This document shows positions 36,823 through 42,485 of a stretch of DNA of 64,000 nucleotides, one piece after another. Under the pieces are notes generated by a model that ran no database searches, was not told where the DNA came from, and was given only the letters and a program-made list of their open reading frames with translations. The stretch comes from Campylobacter ureolyticus (GTDB lineage Bacteria > Campylobacterota > Campylobacteria > Campylobacterales > Campylobacteraceae), in contig NZ_CP053832.1 of NCBI RefSeq assembly GCF_013372225.1, positions 372,001 through 436,000 on the forward strand. Direction: 5' to 3'. Positions within the stretch are counted from its first letter, which is position 1, and each line of letters opens with the position of its first letter. A program made the translations under genes and the position numbers.

Positions 36823-37641
36823 ATGAAAAAGACTATTGTTTCATTAACAGCAGTAGCCGCATTAGCTTCATCGGCATTTGGGCATTTTCAAATGCTTTAC
36901 ACTCCAGAAAGTGCATTAGAAAAAGGAACTACTATTCCTTTAAAGGTTGTTTTTAACCATCCTTTTGCAGATGAGCATACCATGGATATGGGTCTTCAAG
37001 CAAACGGCAAAATTAAACCTATTGAAGAGTTTTATGTAGTTCATAAAGAACAAAAAACTGATTTAAAAAAGAGTTTAAAAGAGATAACTTTTAAAGGTAA
37101 CTCAAACTCAGGCAAAGCTTATGAAAGCGAGTATAAAGCTAGGAAAATGGGAGATCATATCTTTGTAGCAGTTCCTGCACCTTATTATGAAAAAAATGAA
37201 GATGCTTACATTCAACAAATTACAAAAATGATTGTAAATGTTGCTGGAGCACCAACTGATTGGGATGCTGAGCTTGGTTTAAAAGCTGAGATCGTTCCAC
37301 TTACAAAACCATACTCGATTTGGGCGGGAAGTACATTTTCAGGTATTATAAAAGGAGATGGAAAACCAGTACCTTTTGCGGAAATTGAAGTTGAGTATCT
37401 AAACTATGATGTTGATGTAAAAAATAATAAAATGGATGAAAAAGCTCACTATGAAGCACCACAAGATAGCTTTGTTACTTTAACAATTAAAGCTGATGAA
37501 AACGGTAAATTTACTTTTGGAATTCCAAAAGCTGGTTGGTGGGGATTTGCAGCTTTAGGAGTTGGCAAGTCTAATCAATATGATGGCAAAGAACTAAGCC
37601 AAGATGCAGTTATTTGGGTTCAAGCAAAAGAGATGAAATAA
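36823..37641 (+). CDS. DUF4198 periplasmic protein, feo-linked
   Basis: 272 residues. Signal peptide ending SSAFG, with the mature protein probably starting at His (HFQMLYTPES). The sequence has the DUF4198/NikK-like features VVFNHPFADEHTMDMG and SIWAGSTFSGIIKGDGKPVPFAEIEVEYLN, with a carboxypeptidase-regulatory-like Ig fold in the C-terminal half. DUF4198 proteins occur as extra periplasmic components of nickel, cobalt and iron uptake systems. In this operon Fe2+ delivery towards FeoB is the natural guess. A G8 tract lies just after the stop. Confidence 0.82.
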   Translation: MKKTIVSLTAVAALASSAFGHFQMLYTPESALEKGTTIPLKVVFNHPFADEHTMDMGLQANGKIKPIEEFYVVHKEQKTDLKKSLKEITFKGNSNSGKAYESEYKARKMGDHIFVAVPAPYYEKNEDAYIQQITKMIVNVAGAPTDWDAELGLKAEIVPLTKPYSIWAGSTFSGIIKGDGKPVPFAEIEVEYLNYDVDVKNNKMDEKAHYEAPQDSFVTLTIKADENGKFTFGIPKAGWWGFAALGVGKSNQYDGKELSQDAVIWVQAKEMK

Positions 37642-37648
37642 GCTTGAA

Positions 37649-37656
37649 GGGGGGGG
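37649..37656 (+). repeat. Poly-G tract (G8), possible phase-variable site
   Basis: Eight consecutive G, exceptional in this AT-rich window, 7 bp after the DUF4198 stop and 39 bp before the TTG of the Cys-rich FeoB-associated protein. With the following ATTTTTCCC it can form a GGG/CCC hairpin. Campylobacter poly-G tracts of this length often vary in number. Confidence 0.6.
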
Positions 37657-37694
37657 ATTTTTCCCTCTTTGGTGAAAAATACAAAGGAGAAATT

Positions 37695-37817
37695 TTGGAA
37701 GCACTATTTGTTTTGGTAGTTGCAATTTTAGCAGGATTTTTTTTATATAAAAATTTTAAAAAAACAGGTGGATGTGGATGTGGCAAAAAAGATTGTCCAA
37801 GTAAAAAACACAACTAA
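37695..37817 (+). CDS. FeoB-associated Cys-rich membrane protein
   Basis: 40-residue protein: one membrane helix (ALFVLVVAILAGFFLY) then a basic tail with GGCGCGKKDC. This matches the small FeoB-associated cysteine-rich proteins found next to feoB in many anaerobes, which probably take the place of FeoC. The start is TTG at 37695, 5 bp after AAAGGAGA. A longer in-frame reading from 37614 would run through the G8 tract and inside the DUF4198 gene and is unlikely. Its stop is 7 bp before a large inverted repeat. Confidence 0.75.
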   Translation: MEALFVLVVAILAGFFLYKNFKKTGGCGCGKKDCPSKKHN

Positions 37818-37824
37818 AAAACCG

Positions 37825-37867
37825 TATAAACTATAAATAAAACAAGATAATTTATTTATAGTTTATA
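37825..37867. promoter_or_regulatory. 17-bp perfect inverted repeat before the Fur-family gene
   Basis: Arms TATAAACTATAAATAAA (37825-37841) and TTTATTTATAGTTTATA (37851-37867) around a 9-nt spacer. The whole element fills the 71-bp gap between the Cys-rich gene and the Fur-family gene. There is no G/C-rich stem and no T tract, so an operator (for example autoregulation by the Fur-like protein) fits better than a terminator. Confidence 0.6.
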
Positions 37868-37888
37868 TGTGTTTAAATAAGGTAAAAT

Positions 37889-38317
37889 ATGGTTAATGAT
37901 AGAGTTTTTACTAAATTTTTAAATATGATTTTTCCTGATAGCAAAGATTTTCCTACGCGATCTGCAATTATAAAAATTCTTTTTTACAACAAGCATTTAA
38001 GCACAAAAATGATAAAAGAAATTTATGAAAAACAAGAAAAAAATAGTGTTAATATAAGCACCATTTATCAAACAATAAATTTACTTGAAGAAAAAAATCT
38101 AATAAAATCTATAAATTTAAAAAATGTTATTTATTATGAACTTGAAAATGGTTTAAGACATGATCATTTAGTTTGCATAAAGTGTGGAAAAATAGTTGAA
38201 TTTATCGATAATAGTTTTTCGAGCTTAGAGCAAAATTTAGGTAAAATATATGAGTTTAATATAGAGGGTAGGATATTAATTTTACAAGGAGTTTGCAAAA
38301 AATGTCAATTGTCATAA
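37889..38317 (+). CDS. Fur-family transcriptional regulator
   Basis: 142 residues: a winged helix (about 20-85, with recognition-helix region NISTIYQTINLLEEKNLI) and a dimerisation/metal domain with RHDHLVCIKCGKIVEF and a second Cys pair CKKC at the end, the structural Zn(Cys4) site. It may be Fur, PerR or Zur; the sequence alone does not decide. The gene overlaps the next ATPase by 16 bp and is preceded by a large inverted repeat, so it likely controls this island and itself. Confidence 0.85.
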   Translation: MVNDRVFTKFLNMIFPDSKDFPTRSAIIKILFYNKHLSTKMIKEIYEKQEKNSVNISTIYQTINLLEEKNLIKSINLKNVIYYELENGLRHDHLVCIKCGKIVEFIDNSFSSLEQNLGKIYEFNIEGRILILQGVCKKCQLS

Positions 38318-40428
38318 AATCAAATTTAAAAGATAGAGTTAGGCTTAAATCAGATCTTTTTACAAAGAAAAATGAGGACTTTATAAATCAAATTTTAGAA
38401 GATAAAGTTATAGATTTAAGATTTAATTTAGCTTGCAATTCGCTTATAATAAAATTTAATTCCTTGGAAATTTCTTTAAATGATATACTTGATTTACTCT
38501 ATGAATATTTTAAAATTTCTTCAAATTTACCAAAAGAAAAAGTTGAAAATTCACTCAAAACTTGCAATGATTGTTTGGTTTGTAAAAAAACTCACTCTAA
38601 AAAAACTTGGAGAAGAAAAGTTTATGAAATAGTTGGTTTAAGTGTGGTTGCGGTAGTTGTTTTTGTAAAAGAGCATATTTTAGCAACCCCTTTTTCAGCC
38701 ATTTCAAATATTGCACTTGGAAGTCTTAGTGTAATTGCAGCACTACCACTTTTAAATGAAGCTAAAAATGACATTTTAAATAAAAAATTTAGTCTTGAAA
38801 CTTTCATGGCATTTTCTTTACTTTTAGCTATTTTTGGCGGTGAGATAGCAGCTGCTTTTGAAGTTATTTATATATTAAGGGCTTCTAGATTATTTGAAGA
38901 ATATACCGCGCAAAAATCTCGCATTGCAATTAAAAATTTGATAGAAATGGATGTTAAACAAGTATACGTTTTAAATGGCGATATTGAAATACAAACAAAT
39001 TTAGAAGATGTTAAAAAAGGCGATATCGTAGTTTGTGTAAATGGAGAAAAAATTTGTGTTGATGGTGAAGTTGTATATGGTGAGGGATATGTTGATGAAA
39101 GCATTATAAATGGCCATAGTCAAGCTATTTATAAAAAAATTGGAAGCAAGGTTTTTGCAAATACAACTTTAAATGAGGGAAAAATTCACATAAAAGTAAG
39201 TGCTGTTGGAAATGAAACTTATATTTCGCGTGTAATTAATGATGTTGAGAAGCATTTAAGCCTAAAATCTACAAGCGAGATTGAGGCTGATAGGCTTGCT
39301 AAAAAAGTTTTAAAACTTGGCTCATTTATGACGATTGCGACACTATTTTTAACAGGTTCTTTTACTAATGCTTTTAGTGTGATGATTATTATGAGTTGTC
39401 CATGTGCTACTATTTTAGCGGCAAGTTCAGCAGTTAGTTCGGCTATTGCAAGTGCAGCAAAGAATGGAATTTTGATTAAAGGTGGTGAGCATTTAGAAAA
39501 AATGAGCAAAGCAGATATAGTTTGTTTTGATAAAACAGGCACATTAACCACAAATACTCCGATTGTATCAAGTTATGAAACAAAACTTGATGAAAATGAG
39601 TTTTTTCAAGTTTTATCAAATTTAGAACACAAAAACACCCATCCTATCGCAAAAGCAGTGAGTAAATACTGCCAAAATTTAGGCTTTAAGCCAATTTCAA
39701 GCTCAAATAGTTGCAGTATCGTTGGACTTGGTGTAAAAGGCAAATTCAATAAAGATAAATACCTTCTTGGAAATAAAAAATTTATGGTTGATAACGGCGT
39801 TAGACTCCCATATAATAGCAACTTTTTAAAAGATAACGAACACGCAACGATTATATTTTTAGCTAAAAACTATAAATTTGTTGGATGCTTGTCTATATCG
39901 CACGAGATAAGAGATGGAAGTAAGGAAACTATATTGGAGCTTAAAAAAAGAGGTGTTAAAAAAATAGTCTTATTAACCGGAGATGATGAACTTGTGGCAA
40001 ATGAATTTGCAAAAGAGTTTGAATTTAATGCTGTTTATCCAAATTTAATGCCTGATGAAAAAGCCAAGATAGTAAATTCTTTTTCAAAAAAAGGCATTAC
40101 TCTTATGATAGGAGATGGCGTAAATGACACTTTAGCTATGAGTAGGGCAGACATTAGTGTTTCTTTTGCAAGTGGTGGAAGCGAGGCTGCTATAGAAGTA
40201 TCAAATATCGCTATAACAAATTCCGATCCAAAAGATATAATAAAACTTTTTGATTTAAGCAATTTGGCTTTAAAAAAAGCAAATCAAAACTATAAAATAG
40301 GCACTTCAACAAATATATTAGGCTCTATTTTGGCAATGTTTGGCACTATTACACCAGCAGCTGCAGGACTTATACACTTAGCTCATACTGGGGCTATTTT
40401 ATACAATTCAAGCAAGGTTAAAATTTGA
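38302..40428 (+). CDS. P1B-type heavy-metal ATPase with CPC motif and R-x-R N-terminal domain
   Basis: 708-residue metal-pumping ATPase. The N-terminus (1-80) looks like a degenerate HMA domain without GMxCxxC; it begins with KDRVRLKSD, followed by a CNDCLVCKK Cys cluster near 92-100. Then come membrane segments, the actuator domain, SCPCAT with the CPC ion site at Cys366-Cys368, the phosphorylated Asp410 in DKTGT, the HP motif (THPIAKAV) and GDGVNDTLAMS. CPC is typical of Cu+ or Zn2+/Cd2+ pumps, so the cargo is unsettled. I chose the ATG at 38302; an in-frame TTG at 38293 sits 1 bp from the AAGGAG site. It overlaps the Fur-family gene. Confidence 0.85.
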   Translation: MSIVIKSNLKDRVRLKSDLFTKKNEDFINQILEDKVIDLRFNLACNSLIIKFNSLEISLNDILDLLYEYFKISSNLPKEKVENSLKTCNDCLVCKKTHSKKTWRRKVYEIVGLSVVAVVVFVKEHILATPFSAISNIALGSLSVIAALPLLNEAKNDILNKKFSLETFMAFSLLLAIFGGEIAAAFEVIYILRASRLFEEYTAQKSRIAIKNLIEMDVKQVYVLNGDIEIQTNLEDVKKGDIVVCVNGEKICVDGEVVYGEGYVDESIINGHSQAIYKKIGSKVFANTTLNEGKIHIKVSAVGNETYISRVINDVEKHLSLKSTSEIEADRLAKKVLKLGSFMTIATLFLTGSFTNAFSVMIIMSCPCATILAASSAVSSAIASAAKNGILIKGGEHLEKMSKADIVCFDKTGTLTTNTPIVSSYETKLDENEFFQVLSNLEHKNTHPIAKAVSKYCQNLGFKPISSSNSCSIVGLGVKGKFNKDKYLLGNKKFMVDNGVRLPYNSNFLKDNEHATIIFLAKNYKFVGCLSISHEIRDGSKETILELKKRGVKKIVLLTGDDELVANEFAKEFEFNAVYPNLMPDEKAKIVNSFSKKGITLMIGDGVNDTLAMSRADISVSFASGGSEAAIEVSNIAITNSDPKDIIKLFDLSNLALKKANQNYKIGTSTNILGSILAMFGTITPAAAGLIHLAHTGAILYNSSKVKI

Positions 40429-40490
40429 TAATGATTTTTAAATGATTTTAAGTTTAGTTTAAAATAAAAAATATGATAATGCATTAAAAT
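40427..40490 (+). promoter_or_regulatory. Promoter region of the fez-like operon with Fur-box-like sites
   Basis: GATAATGAT (40427-40435) overlaps the ATPase stop. TGATAATGCATTA (40474-40486) overlaps the likely -10 (TATGAT or GATAAT, 40472-40480). Both resemble halves of GATAATGATAATCATTATC, placing possible Fur operators across the promoter of the small-protein operon that starts at 40507. Confidence 0.4.
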
Positions 40491-40506
40491 AATAAAAGGA
40501 GATAAT

Positions 40507-40845
40507 TTGAAAATAACATCTGAAATGATACTTAAAATTATGTCATACTGCTCTTTAATCCACCATATAAATGGCAGGTTAAGAGTTAGAATAAATCCTT
40601 CCATTAAGAAGGAGTTGGAAAATTTTAGTAAAGATGAGATTGCAAATTTTAGCGAAAGCTTTAAATCAAGTATTGAAAATTTTGCAGGCATTAAAAATAT
40701 AAAACTAAATAAAACAGTTGCATCTTTAACAATAGAATATGATAAAGATATCATTCCAAAAAGTTTTTGGGATAATGTTCTAAATGGGAAAGATTTAGAT
40801 ATCGCAGCTAATAAATTTAATCAATTATTAAAGGATGCAGCGTGA
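40507..40845 (+). CDS. HMA-like small protein with GRLRVR motif (FezC-like candidate)
   Basis: 112 residues, no signal peptide. The region HHINGRLRVRINPSIKKEL (about 19-37) has the Arg-rich R-x-R motif of the HMA_2 type of metal-associated domain, which lacks the usual Cys pair. A beta-alpha-beta HMA-like remainder (GIKNIKLNKTVASLTIEYD) follows. Domains with this R motif occur in FezC and at the N-terminus of FezB in ferrosome operons. The start is TTG at 40507 with AAAGGAGA upstream. First gene of a tight operon; it overlaps the next gene by 4 bp. Confidence 0.7.
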   Translation: MKITSEMILKIMSYCSLIHHINGRLRVRINPSIKKELENFSKDEIANFSESFKSSIENFAGIKNIKLNKTVASLTIEYDKDIIPKSFWDNVLNGKDLDIAANKFNQLLKDAA

Positions 40846-41480
40846 AAAAAGAGTTATATGATGCCATAATTCATGAAGAACAGGGCATAAAAATGTATGA
40901 GGAATTTGCTTTAAAATTTAACGAACCTGTTTTTACTGAAATTTTAAATGTTAAAAAAACAGGAAGTGAGTTTTTAAAATCTGCAAATTTGCAAAATGGT
41001 AAAAATAATGATTTTTTAAAAGAGGTAAATTTTAAAAATTTTAGTAATATAAATGATAAAAATGATGCTGTTTTCAAAGCATTATCTTATGAGATTGAAA
41101 GTGAAAATTTATATAGTGAGCTTGCATCAAATGAAAATAATGAAGCTTTAAAAGATCTTTATTTTAGAATCTGGGCAACCTCTACAAACGAGTATAAAAA
41201 AGCTTTGCAAAATTTGTTAAATTTAGAAACTTTTAAAGATGGTGAACAAAATTTTAAAGAAGATAAGCATATAAATAAAGACACAAATGCCTTTAATTAT
41301 GCAAGGGAATTTAGCGAGGCATTAGAAAAACTAAAAAATGGTAAAATGACTGCAAATGAAGCTTTAAATTTACTCCAAAATCCAAATATATCATTTATTG
41401 GAGGAGCGTTAATAGGAGCTTTGGGCGGTGTTTTGCTAAATCAACTTTTAGATAAAAACAACAATAGTCATGAAGAATAA
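40842..41480 (+). CDS. Ferritin-like protein with a C-terminal membrane helix
   Basis: 212 residues. Residues 1-130 look like a four-helix ferritin/rubrerythrin-type fold: IIHEEQGIKMYEEFA (10-23), LSYEIESENLYSELA (81-95) and YFRIWATSTNEYKKAL (107-122), with candidate iron ligands Glu13, Glu20, Glu84, Glu87 and Glu117. The usual His of the last helix is replaced (NEY), so a full di-iron site is uncertain. A linker follows, then a glycine-zipper helix FIGGALIGALGGVLLNQLL (185-203). A ferritin-like domain tied to a membrane inside a metal-ATPase operon suggests iron handling at a membrane. GTG start overlapping the upstream gene. Confidence 0.65.
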   Translation: MKKELYDAIIHEEQGIKMYEEFALKFNEPVFTEILNVKKTGSEFLKSANLQNGKNNDFLKEVNFKNFSNINDKNDAVFKALSYEIESENLYSELASNENNEALKDLYFRIWATSTNEYKKALQNLLNLETFKDGEQNFKEDKHINKDTNAFNYAREFSEALEKLKNGKMTANEALNLLQNPNISFIGGALIGALGGVLLNQLLDKNNNSHEE

Positions 41481-41499
41481 CTTTTTAAAGGAGAGAAAA

Positions 41500-41841
41500 A
41501 TGGCACTTCCATTTATAGCAGGTATTGCAGTAGGAGCAGGATTAATAGTTGCTTATAATAATAAAAGCAAGATAAAAAATACTATCTTAGAAAAGGCTCA
41601 AAAAACAAAAGAGTTTGCAAGTGATTTAAAAGATAAAGTTTGTGATAGTAAATGTGATTGCGAGGAAGTAAAAGATAGCGTTATCAAAGATTGCGAGAAA
41701 GCAAAAGATGATGTTATAAAAGATGGTGAAAAAGTAAAAGAAAGCGTTAAAAAAGCTGTAAATAAAACAAAAGATACTATCTCAAAAGAAGTAGATAATT
41801 TAAAAGAAAAAGTTCAAAACACTAAGACTTCAAATAAGTAA
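41500..41841 (+). CDS. YtxH-like membrane protein with Cys cluster
   Basis: 113 residues. An N-terminal glycine-rich helix (ALPFIAGIAVGAGLIVAY) is followed by a long charged amphipathic helix of KD/KE repeats, as in YtxH-type proteins. A cluster CDSKCDCEE at about 49-57, plus a fourth Cys about 15 residues later, could bind metal. I prefer the ATG at 41500, directly behind AAAGGAGAGAAAA; an upstream in-frame ATG at 41470 overlaps the ferritin-like gene. No enzyme domain is visible. Confidence 0.65.
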   Translation: MALPFIAGIAVGAGLIVAYNNKSKIKNTILEKAQKTKEFASDLKDKVCDSKCDCEEVKDSVIKDCEKAKDDVIKDGEKVKESVKKAVNKTKDTISKEVDNLKEKVQNTKTSNK

Positions 41842-41858
41842 ACAAAGGAAGATAACTA

Positions 41859-42149
41859 ATGTTTAAAACATCAACTAGCAGGCTTCCAGCTGATCATTTT
41901 ATAAGTGGGGCACTTTTTGGCGGTATGACTGCAACTGCACTAGAGTTTTATGGCAATAAGCAGTCAAGTTCAAAAGATAAAGTTAAAAATATAAGTAAAT
42001 TTGCTATTGAAGGTGGTATCGCTACATCATTATCAATAAGCGCATCAAATAAGATTGTTCAAAAACAGTATTTAAATGCTGCTTTTGATATGGCGTTAGG
42101 AATTGGACTTATTTTGGCGATTGAAAATATATTAAAAATAGGAGAATGA
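41859..42149 (+). CDS. Small glycine-zipper membrane protein
   Basis: 96 residues with two or three hydrophobic stretches: HFISGALFGGMTATALEFYG (13-32), IEGGIATSLSISASN and AFDMALGIGLILAIENIL. Glycine and alanine spacing (GxxxG-like) suggests tight helix packing. Function unknown. It sits in the middle of the fez-like operon, 17 bp after the Cys-cluster protein and 3 bp before the next gene, with AAAGGAAGATAA before the ATG. Confidence 0.6.
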   Translation: MFKTSTSRLPADHFISGALFGGMTATALEFYGNKQSSSKDKVKNISKFAIEGGIATSLSISASNKIVQKQYLNAAFDMALGIGLILAIENILKIGE

Positions 42150-42152
42150 GAA

Positions 42153-42485
42153 ATGACAAATCCATATATAAAAGAAGCAAAAGTTGAAGTAAGAAATGAG
42201 TTTACAGATGCTACTATAAACTCAGGTGAAAAACTAGGCTTAAACGCAACTTCAAATCAATCAAATTCAGGAATTTTAGGAAATTTACTTCCAAATTTTA
42301 GTTCTGCAAATTTTTTGCAAGGTGCAATAGTTGGAGCAATAGCTGCTTATGTTTTAACTAATGAAAATGCACAACAGACAATTTTTAAATCAATTGTAAG
42401 AATGGGCAAACTTTTTGAAGCAGGAAAAGAAGAGCTTAAAGAGAGATTTGAAGATGCAAAAGCAGAAATTGAAGCAGGACAATAA
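42153..42485 (+). CDS. Single-helix YtxH-like membrane protein
   Basis: 110 residues. A polar N-terminus, one glycine/alanine helix (FLQGAIVGAIAAYVLTNEN, about 51-69) and a charged amphipathic helix (LFEAGKEELKERFEDAKAEI). The layout resembles the 41500 protein and other YtxH-like proteins, so these may be scaffold or membrane-shaping components. The end overlaps the start of the P1B ATPase by about 32 bp. Confidence 0.6.
   Translation: MTNPYIKEAKVEVRNEFTDATINSGEKLGLNATSNQSNSGILGNLLPNFSSANFLQGAIVGAIAAYVLTNENAQQTIFKSIVRMGKLFEAGKEELKERFEDAKAEIEAGQ

Noticed and set aside
37614-37694. Longer start for the Cys-rich FeoB-associated protein
   Set aside because: It would start inside the DUF4198 gene and read through the G8 tract; the TTG at 37695 has its own strong ribosome site and begins at the helix.
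38302-40428. Calling the CPC ATPase a copper exporter (CopA)
   Set aside because: CPC also occurs in Zn/Cd pumps, the N-terminus lacks GMxCxxC, and the iron-island context makes a copper label unsafe.
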